The translations under genes and the position numbers were made by a program. Below, in pieces: positions 26,197 through 35,824 of a DNA stretch of 64,000 nucleotides. The DNA lies in contig NZ_FOVI01000010.1 of assembly GCF_900115115.1 (NCBI RefSeq), positions 1-64,000 of the forward strand, in the 5' to 3' direction. Every line of letters begins with the position of its first letter. Position 1 is the stretch's first letter. The DNA comes from Paenimyroides ummariense. Its GTDB lineage: Bacteria > Bacteroidota > Bacteroidia > Flavobacteriales > Flavobacteriaceae. The notes below the pieces were generated by a model that had not been told where the DNA came from, did no database searches, and saw nothing but the letters and a program-made list of their open reading frames with translations.

Positions 26197-27333
26197 ATGA
26201 TGTACGAAATTTTAAAACCCATTTCTGCCGAATTAGAGCAGTTTATAAATACGTTGCCTAAACATTCGTTGGGTAAAACAATGGGCATTCACACCCAAAA
26301 ATCGTTACCGGAAACAGATAATGTGCAGTTGGCAATTATTACGGTGAATGAAAATCGCGGAGTTTCTAGTGCAATTGATAATGTTGGTTTTGATGAATTC
26401 AGAAAGAATCTTTATCAGCTTTTTCCAGGAAATTGGACAAAAAAAATAATCGATTTAGGAACCATTGAAGCAGGCGAAAGTATTGAAGATACTTATGTTG
26501 CCGTAAAAATGTTGGTTGCCGATCTGTTGAAGCAGAATATCGTTCCGATTGTTTTAGGCGGATCGCAAGATTTAACCTTTGGTATGTACCGTGGATACGA
26601 TGCGTTAGAACAAAACGTGAATTTGGTTTGTATCGATAATAAAATTGATGTAGCTGCTGATGTAGAAAATCCGTCGGAAAATTTCATGACACGTATTATT
26701 ATGGATGCACCAACCAATCTGCATAATTTCAGTGTGTTGGGCTATCAAACCTACTTTAATTCACAGGAAGAAATTGATCTGATCGATAAAATGTATTTTG
26801 AAGCGTATCGTTTGGGCGAAATCATATCAGATGTTAAAATAGCCGAGCCTGTCTTGCGCGATGCCGATATCGTAAGTTTAGATATTAATGCGGTAAAATC
26901 AGCCGATTTAGGTTTTTTTTCTCAGTTTAATCCAAATGGGTTTGATGGGCGAGAAATCTGTGCTTTAGCACGTTACGCCGGTTTAAGTGACCGTGTAAGC
27001 AGCTTTGGTATTTTTAATATCGATAATATTTCGCAAAAAAGTTTGTTAATTACGCAGATTTTATGGTATTTTGTTGAAGGATTTAATTTCAGAATGAACG
27101 AATATCCTTATATTAGCAAATCATCCTATTTAAAATATATAGTGCCGTTAGAAGAACAGGAATTGGTTTTTTTTAAAAGCGATATTTCTGACCGCTGGTG
27201 GATCGAAATTAACAGTTTAGAAAACGACAGTCGTAAAGTGTTATTCCCTTGTAGCTACGATGATTACAAGCAATCTTTACAAAGCGTTGTGCCCGATCGT
27301 TGGTGGCGTGCAAACAAAAAACTGTTAGGCTAA
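26197..27333 (+). CDS. Arginase-fold protein, probably non-catalytic
   Basis: This 378-residue protein aligns in layout with the ureohydrolase family and relatives are often called formimidoylglutamase. The metal-binding signatures are degenerate: GGSQDLT stands where GGDHS is expected, IDNKIDV where DAHxD is expected, and SLDINAVKSAD where SxDxDxxDP is expected. Loss of the His ligand and several Asp ligands argues against hydrolase activity. It starts 6 bp after topA and precedes gldK by 124 bp. The role is unknown; a link to gliding/secretion is only by position. Confidence 0.7.
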   Translation: MMYEILKPISAELEQFINTLPKHSLGKTMGIHTQKSLPETDNVQLAIITVNENRGVSSAIDNVGFDEFRKNLYQLFPGNWTKKIIDLGTIEAGESIEDTYVAVKMLVADLLKQNIVPIVLGGSQDLTFGMYRGYDALEQNVNLVCIDNKIDVAADVENPSENFMTRIIMDAPTNLHNFSVLGYQTYFNSQEEIDLIDKMYFEAYRLGEIISDVKIAEPVLRDADIVSLDINAVKSADLGFFSQFNPNGFDGREICALARYAGLSDRVSSFGIFNIDNISQKSLLITQILWYFVEGFNFRMNEYPYISKSSYLKYIVPLEEQELVFFKSDISDRWWIEINSLENDSRKVLFPCSYDDYKQSLQSVVPDRWWRANKKLLG

Positions 27334-27387
27334 CTGTGTTTTAAATTAAATTGTTAAATATAAATTAAATTTTTTTTTAAGATTTCG

Positions 27388-27418
27388 TTGTATATTTAAA
27401 AATAATTAGATAGGTTTA
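27388..27418 (+). promoter_or_regulatory. Candidate gldK promoter
   Basis: TTG (27388-27390), a 20-nt spacer and TAGGTTTA (27411-27418), 7 of 8 to the -7 consensus, lie 39 bp before the gldK start. Confidence 0.45.
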
Positions 27419-27457
27419 CGCTTTGAATAATTTTTAAAATAAAACCCCAATTAATAT

Positions 27458-28879
27458 ATGAAGAAGTTCATTACACTTACTGCGGTTGCCTCGTTAATGT
27501 TCAGTTGTGGTTCTGGAGACAGAGGAGAGCTACTAGAAGGGACGCAAGGGAAACGCTGGATTACCGAAAAGCCACAGGGAATGGCTTTTATTCCGGGTGG
27601 ATCTTTCACAATGGGTAAAACTCATGAAGATTTACTTGGAGCTGAAGACGCACCGGCTCGTTCAGTGACTATTGGTTCTATGTATATGGATGAAACAGAA
27701 GTTACAAACAACCAGTACCGTAAATTTGTTGAGTTTGTTAAAGATTCTATTGTAAGAACCCGTTTGGCAATTATGGCAGATGAAATGGGAATGGATGCCA
27801 CGGCAGGTGGAATTGGAGCGTTTGCATTTCAAGAAGTTCAAGATCCTTCATTAAATCAAAACCAAACAGCGTACGACCGTTATATGTATGATAACTATTA
27901 CAGTATGGCTATGGATGATGATGAATATGCAGGGCGTCGTTTAAATAAAAAAGCACGTTTAATTACAGACCCTAGACGTTACCCAGATGAGTATTATGTA
28001 GAGGTAATGGATTCATTGTACATTCCGGCAACACAAAATTTAAACGGAATGGTATCGTTTGATGTTCAGAAATTAAACTTTAAATATTCTTGGTGGGATG
28101 AGAACGGTTACGTGAACGATAGTTCTAACGAAGTTAGAAACCGTCAGGCGAAGTTCTTAAAAACAGAAATTGTGAATGTTTACCCGGATACCACAGCTTG
28201 GGTTAAAAACTTCAATTATTCTTATAACGAGCCAATGTTCAGAGAATATTTTTGGCATGAAGCTTACGGAGAATACCCTGTTGTAGGTGTTACAGCACAT
28301 CAAGCAAAAGCTTTTGCTGCTTGGAGAACACTTTACAAAAAAGCTTATACTTCAGACCGTAAAATGAATCACAATTTATATGAATACCGTGTTCCAAGCG
28401 AATCAGAGTGGGAATATGCTGCTCGTGGTGGTCTTAAAAACGCAATGTATCCATGGGGTGGTCCTTATACTACAGATGAAAAAGCTTGTTTCTTGGCTAA
28501 CTTTAAACCAGATCGTGCAGACTACGCAGTAGATGGAGCTTTATATACAGCAGAAGCACGCTCATACAAACCAAACGGTTATAACTTATATAATATGGCT
28601 GGTAACGTCGCAGAGTGGACAGATTCGGCTTACGATGAAGGAAGCTACACAATGCAATCCGGTTTAAAACCTAAAGGTAGAGCAACAACAAATCCATTAA
28701 AAGTAGTTCGTGGAGGTTCTTGGAGAGATTCACACTATTTTTTACAAGTTGCAACTCGCGATAAAGAAAATGCAGATTCTGCTCGTTGTTACATCGGTTT
28801 CAGAACAGTTGTTTCAGCACCGGGTCCAGGATTATTAAATGAAGCTAATGCGCCACAAAGTGGTAGAAATGCAAGATAA
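27458..28879 (+). CDS. gldK: Gliding motility/type IX secretion lipoprotein GldK
   Basis: GldK forms, with GldN, the periplasmic ring of the type IX secretion system beneath the outer membrane. The 473 residues start with a lipoprotein signal (Cys17 in ASLMFSCGSG) and contain a formylglycine-generating-enzyme-like fold (FIPGGSFTMGKT near residue 45, then VPSESEWEYAARGG, and FRTVV near the end). It opens the gldK-L-M-N block, the essential core of this machine in Bacteroidota. Confidence 0.96.
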   Translation: MKKFITLTAVASLMFSCGSGDRGELLEGTQGKRWITEKPQGMAFIPGGSFTMGKTHEDLLGAEDAPARSVTIGSMYMDETEVTNNQYRKFVEFVKDSIVRTRLAIMADEMGMDATAGGIGAFAFQEVQDPSLNQNQTAYDRYMYDNYYSMAMDDDEYAGRRLNKKARLITDPRRYPDEYYVEVMDSLYIPATQNLNGMVSFDVQKLNFKYSWWDENGYVNDSSNEVRNRQAKFLKTEIVNVYPDTTAWVKNFNYSYNEPMFREYFWHEAYGEYPVVGVTAHQAKAFAAWRTLYKKAYTSDRKMNHNLYEYRVPSESEWEYAARGGLKNAMYPWGGPYTTDEKACFLANFKPDRADYAVDGALYTAEARSYKPNGYNLYNMAGNVAEWTDSAYDEGSYTMQSGLKPKGRATTNPLKVVRGGSWRDSHYFLQVATRDKENADSARCYIGFRTVVSAPGPGLLNEANAPQSGRNAR

Positions 28880-28941
28880 TACAATTAAACAATTAAACCA
28901 ACATAATTAAACTAACTAAAAATTTAAATATTTAAGATAAG

Positions 28942-29715
28942 ATGGCTATTCCAAAAAAAGTAATGAATTTCTGCTACGGTATGGGAGCAGCAGTTGTAAT
29001 CGTAGGTGCTTTATTTAAAATTACACACATGGAATTAGGACCTTTAAATGGTAACAATATGTTAACTGTAGGTCTTTTAGTTGAAGCATTAATTTTCGCT
29101 ATTTCAGCTTTTGAGCCTGTAGATGACGAATTAGATTGGGCACGTGTTTACCCTGAATTAAAAGGTGGCGAACCAAGAGCAATGCAGGTTGCAGGTAACG
29201 TAGGTGTTACAGGTACAGTTGCTACAACATCAATAGGTGGATCTAACCAAGCTGCGCCACAAGTTCAAACAAGAACAGTAGCTCCGGCTTATGCAGCAGC
29301 ATCTGCACAACCAGCAGTTGCAGCGCAACCAACAATGGAAAGAAGTTTGTTGTCTGAAAAATTAGATAATATCTTAAGAGAAGCAAAAATCGACGGAAAC
29401 TTAATGGAAAGTTTACGTGACAGTATTAAAAATTTCGAAGCTGCAGCTAAAGGAATCGCTCCTACAGTTGAAACAGTTGCTTCTTCTAACAGATATGCTG
29501 AAGAAATGGCTCAAGCTGCACAACAATTAGAAACGTTGAATTCTATGTACAAAGTACAATTAGAAAGCGCAACTAAAAATGCAGATATTAACAGAGAAGT
29601 TGCTGAAAATAACTTGAAATTAAAAGAGCAAATGATGTCATTAACTTCAAATTTATCAACTTTAAATGCAGTTTATGGCGGAATGTTATCTGCTATGGGT
29701 AAAACAGCTAATTAG
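28942..29715 (+). CDS. gldL: Gliding motility/type IX secretion motor protein GldL
   Basis: GldL is the cytoplasmic-membrane motor subunit that, with GldM, turns proton-motive force into movement. Two transmembrane helices lie in the first 60 residues (VMNFCYGMGAAVVIVGALFK and a second beginning MLTVGLLVEALIFAIS), with a conserved Glu in the second (LVEAL). The rest of the 257 residues is a cytoplasmic, helical, coiled-coil-like tail after an Ala/Gln-rich linker. Confidence 0.96.
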   Translation: MAIPKKVMNFCYGMGAAVVIVGALFKITHMELGPLNGNNMLTVGLLVEALIFAISAFEPVDDELDWARVYPELKGGEPRAMQVAGNVGVTGTVATTSIGGSNQAAPQVQTRTVAPAYAAASAQPAVAAQPTMERSLLSEKLDNILREAKIDGNLMESLRDSIKNFEAAAKGIAPTVETVASSNRYAEEMAQAAQQLETLNSMYKVQLESATKNADINREVAENNLKLKEQMMSLTSNLSTLNAVYGGMLSAMGKTAN

Positions 29716-29745
29716 TATTAACTTTTAAATCAGATCTAATTAGAC

Positions 29746-31314
29746 ATGGCAGGAGGAAAACAAACCCCAAGACAGAAGATGATTAACCTGATGTATTTAG
29801 TGTTCATCGCGATGATGGCGCTTAATATGTCGAAAGAGGTTTTAACAGCTTTTGGATTAATGAACGAAAAGTTCGAAGATGCTAATACTAACGCTCAAGG
29901 AACAAATGAATTTTTGTTAACTGCATTAGCGGGTAAAGCTGAAGACGAACCGGCACGTTATACAGAACCTTATGAAAAGGCGTTGAAAGTACAAAAACTT
30001 ACAACTGAATTTTATAATTATATTGGTTCATTAAAAGGTGATGCTACCAAAGGATTTACAAATGATCCGGAAACAAATAAATTGCCTTATGAACAAATGG
30101 ACAAAGGGCAGGAAATTGACTACGGATGGTTTGAAAAAGATGGTTTATCAGCAAAAGGCAAGGAAATCATCGCACGTTTTGAAAAATACCGTAATGATTT
30201 TAAAGCGATAGTAGGAAACGATGTTACTTACAAGTTTTTATTAGAAAATATCGATAAAAAATTTAATACAAATCCTGTTAAAAATAAGGATAAGCAAGAT
30301 ATTGAATATTTAGATTATCACTTTAAAGGATATCCTGCAGTTGCTTCTTTAGCTTATTTATCATCTTTACAGAATGATGCTAAAGTTTTAGAACGCGAAG
30401 CTTATGATTTATTTTTAGGTAACTCATTAAAACAAGCAGCTTCTATGAAAAATTACCAGGCAATGGTAATTCCTGATAAAGCGGTGTATTATCAAGGTGA
30501 GCCTATTAAGTATAAAGTAGTTTTAGGTCGTTATGATAATTCTACAGTTCCTACTTCGGTAGTGGTTAATGGTGCAACTATCCCACAGTCACGAATCAAA
30601 GCAGGTCAGGTAGAAGGTACTTCAGTAGCTTCTGGTTTAGGTGAACATAAATTTACAGGTAAATTTACCTTTATGGAAGATGGAAAACCTGTAGTAGTTG
30701 ACATCTTAAACTCAAACTATGTAGTAGTAAGTCGTCCAAGTTCAGCAACTATCTCAGCAGATAAAATGAATGTTGTATATATTGGATTAGACAACCCTAT
30801 ATCTGTAACAGTAGAAGGAATTACTTCTGATAAAGTAACTGCTTCTGCAACTAATGGTACATTAAAAAAGATAGGGAACGGTAAGTTTATGTTTACACCA
30901 AGTGCTGGAAAAGAAGCTGTTATTACAGCTACAGGAACAATGCCTGACGGGAAAGCAATTAGTTCTAAACAAGTGTTTAGAATTAGACCGTTACCTCGTC
31001 CTCGTGGATTAATTCGTGGAGAATCTGATGCAAAAGGACCAGCGAGTAATTTAGCAATGGTTCAGATAAGTGCTAAAATGGAAGATTTTGAGTTTGAAAC
31101 TAATTTAAGAGTTACTCAATATACAATTGTTTTTCCAGGTATGGGATCTGAAGTTGTAAATGGAGGAGGTTCTTTACCATCTTCAGCTCAATCAAAAGCA
31201 AATCGTTTACGCCCTGGTGATGTAGTTCGTATTGTAAATATTAAGGCTAAATTAGTAGAGAATCCGAATGTTGTGATTAAAGATCCAACAAATGCAACCT
31301 TTACAATTCAATAA
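29746..31314 (+). CDS. gldM: Gliding motility/type IX secretion protein GldM
   Basis: GldM pairs with GldL: one N-terminal transmembrane helix (about residues 12-32, MINLMYLVFIAMMALNMSKEV) anchors a long dimeric periplasmic arm that reaches the GldK-GldN ring. The 522-residue length and the periplasmic Ig-like repeats fit the family. The gene lies 30 bp after gldL and 12 bp before gldN. Confidence 0.96.
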   Translation: MAGGKQTPRQKMINLMYLVFIAMMALNMSKEVLTAFGLMNEKFEDANTNAQGTNEFLLTALAGKAEDEPARYTEPYEKALKVQKLTTEFYNYIGSLKGDATKGFTNDPETNKLPYEQMDKGQEIDYGWFEKDGLSAKGKEIIARFEKYRNDFKAIVGNDVTYKFLLENIDKKFNTNPVKNKDKQDIEYLDYHFKGYPAVASLAYLSSLQNDAKVLEREAYDLFLGNSLKQAASMKNYQAMVIPDKAVYYQGEPIKYKVVLGRYDNSTVPTSVVVNGATIPQSRIKAGQVEGTSVASGLGEHKFTGKFTFMEDGKPVVVDILNSNYVVVSRPSSATISADKMNVVYIGLDNPISVTVEGITSDKVTASATNGTLKKIGNGKFMFTPSAGKEAVITATGTMPDGKAISSKQVFRIRPLPRPRGLIRGESDAKGPASNLAMVQISAKMEDFEFETNLRVTQYTIVFPGMGSEVVNGGGSLPSSAQSKANRLRPGDVVRIVNIKAKLVENPNVVIKDPTNATFTIQ

Positions 31315-31326
31315 TAAATTTGGTTT

Positions 31327-32211
31327 ATGAAAAATTTTAAGAATCTATTTTTTACTGTTTGTGCAATAGTTGTTACAGGTGTAAGTTTTGCACAGAACAA
31401 TATTTTAAATGCGCGAATGGCAGCTGAAATTGGTGATGAATCAATTGAAGAAATCTATGCTAAGGCTGATGGACCAATTCCTTATGAATATGTAAATGAT
31501 CGTGATATCATTTTTCAAAAAAAGGTTTGGGAGGTATTGCCTTTAGATCAAAGACAAAATTTGGTTTATTATTTTCCTTTAGAAGAAACAATTGATCGTA
31601 AACCTTTGTGGAATGTTTTAAAGGATGCAGTTATGAACAAAAAAATAAATGAAGTTTATGAAGATGAAAACTTTAAATTTAAATTAAATATTAAAGATTT
31701 AGAGTCTAAGTTTGTTCGTACTGATACTGCCGAAGCTGGAAAAGAACAATATATGTTAGAAGGAAAAATTGATAGACAGTATATTTATACAACTGAGATT
31801 CGTCCTACTGATGTAAAAGAATATCGTACTATGGGTATGTGGTATTTAGATCGTAATGCAGGAGAATTAAAGTATCGTTTATTAGCTTTGGCTCCTGTTG
31901 TTACTGATATCGCAACTAAAGGTGAGGATTTTGAACAGGCAGTTCCTTTATTTTGGATTTTCTTCCCAGATGCTCGTGAAACATTGTACAATACATATGC
32001 ATTTAATGAAAAGAACCCAGCGATGAAGATGAATTTTGATTACTTGTTTAATGCTCGTAAATTCTCTGGAACGATCTATAAAACAGATAATATTTACGGG
32101 GACAGAAACATTAGCGAGTATGTTCAAGGTAATGCTATGATGCAGTTATTAGAAGCAGAACGTGTTAAAGAATCTATCCGCGATTTGGAAGATGATTTAT
32201 GGAATTACTAA
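31327..32211 (+). CDS. gldN: Gliding motility/type IX secretion protein GldN
   Basis: GldN is the periplasmic partner of GldK in the ring complex. It has an N-terminal signal peptide (cleavage near VSFAQNN, about residue 22) and the family's conserved core (WEVLPLDQRQN, then GMWYLDRNAGELKYR and PLFWIFFPDARETLY). The 294-residue length is usual. A strong terminator 20 bp after the stop ends the gldKLMN unit. Confidence 0.96.
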   Translation: MKNFKNLFFTVCAIVVTGVSFAQNNILNARMAAEIGDESIEEIYAKADGPIPYEYVNDRDIIFQKKVWEVLPLDQRQNLVYYFPLEETIDRKPLWNVLKDAVMNKKINEVYEDENFKFKLNIKDLESKFVRTDTAEAGKEQYMLEGKIDRQYIYTTEIRPTDVKEYRTMGMWYLDRNAGELKYRLLALAPVVTDIATKGEDFEQAVPLFWIFFPDARETLYNTYAFNEKNPAMKMNFDYLFNARKFSGTIYKTDNIYGDRNISEYVQGNAMMQLLEAERVKESIRDLEDDLWNY

Positions 32212-32230
32212 ATTTGTAAATTAATATATA

Positions 32231-32264
32231 AAACTCTTATCTAATGATAAGAGTTTTTTTTTTT
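32231..32264 (+). terminator. Terminator of the gldKLMN operon
   Basis: An 11-bp perfect stem (32231-32241 with 32246-32256) surrounds a TAAT loop and is followed by a run of T through 32264. An ATG in its loop (32244) is in frame with the next gene but is not a credible start. Confidence 0.92.
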
Positions 32265-32267
32265 ACC

Positions 32268-33329
32268 ATGAAAGTAGATTATATAATAGTAGGTACCGGC
32301 TTGGCTGGTTTGTGTATCGTACAATTTTGTATCAAACAAAAAAAGTCATTTGTTGTGATAGATAATGCACAAAGAACTTCGTCAAAAGTTGCAGGAGGCA
32401 TGTTTAATCCAGTCGTGTTAAAGCGTTTTACTTCTATTTGGGAAGCTGATGCGCAATTAAAATTAGCAGATGAGTTTTATCCTGAAGTTGAGAAAATACT
32501 AAACAGTTCATTTTATCATAAACTGCCTATTTACAGAAAATTTGCTACGGTTGAAGAACAAAACAATTGGTTTCTAGCTTGCGATAATGCTGTTACAGCC
32601 CCTTATCTGAATGTAAATCTTTTAAAAGATAAGTTTCAACATATAGATAGTGAGTATCATTTTGGAGAAGTGTATAATACCGGGTTTTTAAATGTGAATT
32701 TATTCGTTCAAATATATCAGGAGTATCTTAAAAAAAACAACTTGCTGTTGAACGAATCTTTCATTTATGATGAATTAATCAGCGAGGATGATTCGGTAAC
32801 TTATAGGGATGTTCAAGCAAAACAAATTGTATTCGCAGAAGGTTTCTCCATGTTAAATAATCCGTTTTTTAATTATTTGCCGCTTGATGGAACAAAAGGG
32901 GAACTGTTGTATGTGAAAATCCCGAATCTTAAACTGAAGTCTATTGTGAAATCAAGTGTGTTTATTATTCCTATCGGAAATGATATTTACAAAGTTGGTG
33001 CTACGTACAATTGGCAAGATAAAACAGATGATTTAACAGATGAAGCTAAAAATGAATTAATCGAAGGTCTAGAGAAATTGATTGATTGCGAATATGAAAT
33101 CATTGAGCATGTAGCCGGAGTTCGACCAACAGTTAAAGACCGCAGACCTCTTGTTGGGGCACATTATCAGCACAAAAACGTATATATTCTGAATGGTTTG
33201 GGAACGCGCGGTGTGCTTTTGGGTCCATATCTTGCAGATAAACTCATTCAAAACATCGAAAATAACGTACCTTTGGATCCGAATATCAATGTTGCTAGAT
33301 ATTATAAAAAACTACAATTAATTAAATAG
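32268..33329 (+). CDS. FAD-dependent oxidoreductase (DAO family)
   Basis: This is a 353-residue flavoprotein of the D-amino-acid-oxidase/glycine-oxidase fold. The dinucleotide motif VGTGLAGLC lies at residues 7-15 and the C-terminal FAD segment NGLGTRGVLLGPYLADKL near 315-332. The start at 32268 is chosen because the upstream in-frame ATG lies inside the gldN terminator. The substrate is not evident; MnmC-like oxidase domains share the HVAGVRPTVKDRRPLVG-type motif. It is followed after 4 bp by the ABC-F gene. Confidence 0.8.
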   Translation: MKVDYIIVGTGLAGLCIVQFCIKQKKSFVVIDNAQRTSSKVAGGMFNPVVLKRFTSIWEADAQLKLADEFYPEVEKILNSSFYHKLPIYRKFATVEEQNNWFLACDNAVTAPYLNVNLLKDKFQHIDSEYHFGEVYNTGFLNVNLFVQIYQEYLKKNNLLLNESFIYDELISEDDSVTYRDVQAKQIVFAEGFSMLNNPFFNYLPLDGTKGELLYVKIPNLKLKSIVKSSVFIIPIGNDIYKVGATYNWQDKTDDLTDEAKNELIEGLEKLIDCEYEIIEHVAGVRPTVKDRRPLVGAHYQHKNVYILNGLGTRGVLLGPYLADKLIQNIENNVPLDPNINVARYYKKLQLIK

Positions 33330-33333
33330 CAGT

Positions 33334-35256
33334 ATGCTTAATATACACGATTTATCCGTATCGTTTAGCGGAGATTTTTTGTTTGAAAACGTTACTTTTC
33401 GGTTAGGAGCCGGCGATAGAATTGGTTTAATCGGTAAAAATGGTGCTGGTAAATCAACTCTGCTTAAAATTTTATCGGGTGAAGTTGAGCCAGATTCGGG
33501 AACGATTGCTTTTGATAAAGAAATTAAGATCGGTTTTCTGAAACAGGATATCGATTTTGTAAAGGGAAGAACCATTTTAGAAGAAGCTTATCAGGCTTTC
33601 GATGAGATTTTGTATGTGGAAGATCAGCTTCAAAAGTCAAATAATGAATTGGTTGAACGTACTGATTACGAATCAGAATCGTATCATGAATTAATAGATA
33701 AAGTAAGCGATTTAACGCATCGATTTGATATTTTAGGCGGTTATCAGTATCAGGGAAATACAGAAAAAGTATTGCTTGGTTTGGGATTTAAACGCGATGA
33801 TTTCAATAAATTAACCGATACGTTTTCGGGTGGTTGGCGTATGCGTATTGAATTGGCCAAACTGCTGCTTCAGAACAACGATATTTTGTTGTTAGATGAG
33901 CCTACGAACCACTTGGACATTGAATCGATCATTTGGTTAGAAAATTTCCTGAAATCTTTTTCGGGAGCTGTGGTTTTGGTTTCGCATGATAAAATGTTCT
34001 TGGATAATGTAACTAACAGAACCGTTGAAATATCGTTAGGAAAAATTTACGATTTTAATAAGTCCTACACCCAATATTTGGTTTTAAGAGAAGAAATGCG
34101 CGAAATGCAGTTGGCAGCTCAAAAAAATCAGGCGAAGAAGATTGAAGAAACTGAAAAGCTGATTGAAAAATTCCGCTATAAAGCAACCAAAGCTTCAATG
34201 GCGCAATCGCTCATCAAAAAATTGGATAAAGTTGAACGTATCGAAGTTGATGAAGACGATAATTCGGTAATGAATATTTCGTTTCCTGTATCGCAAACTC
34301 CGGGAAAAGTTGTTTTAGAAATCGAAAAAGTTACGAAAGCTTATGGTGAGAAAATCATTTTTAAAGACATCAACCTGTTTATCGAACGCGGAAGTAAAAT
34401 TGCATTTGTAGGGCAAAATGGTCAAGGAAAATCAACCTTAATCAAAGCCATTATGAATGAGTTTGAATATGGTGGATCGATAAAAATTGGTCATAATGTT
34501 CAATTAGGTTATTTCGCACAAAATCAGGCAGATTATTTAGATGGAGAAAAAACATTGTTAGATACGATGATTGATGCAGCTACAGATTCTAATCGATCAA
34601 AAGTTCGTGATATGTTGGGATCGTTTTTGTTTCGTGGCGATGATGTTGAGAAAAAGGTAAAAGTTCTATCTGGAGGTGAACGAAATCGTTTGGCATTGGC
34701 AATGTTGCTTTTAAAACCAATCAACGTGCTGTTGATGGATGAGCCTACGAACCATTTAGATATTAAATCGAAAAATGTGTTAAAGGCGGCTTTGAAAAAT
34801 TACGAAGGAACGTTGTTGTTAGTTTCTCACGATCGTGATTTTTTACAGGGAATGACCGATAAAGTGTACGAATTTAAAGATCAAAAGATCAAAGAATATT
34901 TAGGCGATATCAATTATTTTCTGGAAGAGCGTAATGCAAGCGATATGCGTGACTTTGAACAGAAAAAAGACGCCAATACCCAAGTGAAACAAGAAGTTGT
35001 TGTAAAACAACAAAAATCACTTTCTTACGACGATCAAAAACGTTTAAAAACGTTGAATAATAAGTTGAGTAAAGCAGAAAGTACTATTACAGATCTTGAA
35101 AAGAAAATCGCAAAGGCAGATTTAGAACTGGCTAAAGATTATGAAAAGTTGATGAACGATGCAAAATGGTTCACAGCTTACGAAAAATTAAAATCCGATT
35201 TGGATAAAACCATGGAAGACTGGGAAAAAACTCAGGAAGAAATTGATGGTTTATAA
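33334..35256 (+). CDS. ABC-F family ATPase (Uup/EttA-like)
   Basis: This soluble protein has two ATP-binding cassettes and no membrane segment. First cassette: Walker A GKNGAGKST (about 37-45), signature FSGGWRMRI, Walker B LLLDEPTNHLDI. Second cassette: GQNGQGKST, LSGGERNRLA, LLMDEPTNHLDI. An interdomain linker lies about 240-320 and a C-terminal coiled coil (about 550-640) resembles Uup. ABC-F proteins act on ribosomes or in DNA repair, and some give antibiotic resistance; the coiled-coil tail favours a Uup-like housekeeping role. The length is 640 residues. Confidence 0.93.
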   Translation: MLNIHDLSVSFSGDFLFENVTFRLGAGDRIGLIGKNGAGKSTLLKILSGEVEPDSGTIAFDKEIKIGFLKQDIDFVKGRTILEEAYQAFDEILYVEDQLQKSNNELVERTDYESESYHELIDKVSDLTHRFDILGGYQYQGNTEKVLLGLGFKRDDFNKLTDTFSGGWRMRIELAKLLLQNNDILLLDEPTNHLDIESIIWLENFLKSFSGAVVLVSHDKMFLDNVTNRTVEISLGKIYDFNKSYTQYLVLREEMREMQLAAQKNQAKKIEETEKLIEKFRYKATKASMAQSLIKKLDKVERIEVDEDDNSVMNISFPVSQTPGKVVLEIEKVTKAYGEKIIFKDINLFIERGSKIAFVGQNGQGKSTLIKAIMNEFEYGGSIKIGHNVQLGYFAQNQADYLDGEKTLLDTMIDAATDSNRSKVRDMLGSFLFRGDDVEKKVKVLSGGERNRLALAMLLLKPINVLLMDEPTNHLDIKSKNVLKAALKNYEGTLLLVSHDRDFLQGMTDKVYEFKDQKIKEYLGDINYFLEERNASDMRDFEQKKDANTQVKQEVVVKQQKSLSYDDQKRLKTLNNKLSKAESTITDLEKKIAKADLELAKDYEKLMNDAKWFTAYEKLKSDLDKTMEDWEKTQEEIDGL

Positions 35257-35260
35257 AGAA

Positions 35261-35286
35261 AGCAAGGTTTTAAACCTTGCTTTTTT
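35261..35286. terminator. Bidirectional terminator between ABC-F and DUF4136 genes
   Basis: AGCAAGGTTT (35261-35270) pairs with AAACCTTGCT (35272-35281), followed by T on the plus strand. It lies between two convergent genes. Confidence 0.85.
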
Positions 35287-35818
35287 ATTTGGGAAACGTC
35301 TCTAAAACTTTTGTGACAAATTCTTTAATACGTTCTTCTTTTTTGCTTTGTTTGGTAGCTAAATAACCACTTCCTTTACCTTGCCAGATCAATTCTTTAT
35401 TGGCTGCTTTTAAAACATCGATATAAAGAATTCCTTGGGTTGATGTTGATACCGATTGATAACCTGGTCCCATCATCCACGGATTCCATCCCCACGGGCG
35501 GTACATTCCATAACCCCAACCTCCGTAAAAAGTATTAACATTTACAATTTGTTTGGCATCTGTAAATAAGTTAATCAACAAATCAGGATTTTCACTTTTT
35601 GTAAAACCTTTTGCAGTCAATTCTTCGTCAATTGCCTTTAAAATACGTTTTTTATCCAAGTCAGAAATATTGATTTTATCAACACCGTCTTTCATAAAAG
35701 CATACGTTTTAAACTGACTGAAGTTTACGCTGCTGTCGTAATCTGTAGCAACTTGCACCGAACTACACGAAGCCATAACAAACAGCAATAATAGAGGTAT
35801 TAGTTTAAATAGTTTCAT
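35285..35818 (-). CDS. DUF4136 lipoprotein
   Basis: This 177-residue exported lipoprotein has its lipid-attachment Cys at residue 18 (LFVMASCSSVQVATDYD) and the DUF4136 pattern DYDSSVNFSQFKTYAF followed by ILKAIDEELTAKGF. The middle is rich in Gly, Trp, Tyr and Pro. Function is unknown for the family. It is 6 bp after the hutU fusion gene and probably co-transcribed. Confidence 0.85.
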   Translation of the reverse strand: MKLFKLIPLLLLFVMASCSSVQVATDYDSSVNFSQFKTYAFMKDGVDKINISDLDKKRILKAIDEELTAKGFTKSENPDLLINLFTDAKQIVNVNTFYGGWGYGMYRPWGWNPWMMGPGYQSVSTSTQGILYIDVLKAANKELIWQGKGSGYLATKQSKKEERIKEFVTKVLETFPK

Positions 35819-35824
35819 AATATT

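Noticed and set aside
26197..27333. Active formimidoylglutamase of a histidine-use operon with hutU
   Set aside because: The metal ligands are missing and hutU is 8 kb away on the other strand.
32244..32267. Upstream in-frame ATG for the FAD oxidoreductase
   Set aside because: It lies in the loop and T-run of the gldN terminator and would add a Phe-run that does not fit the family.
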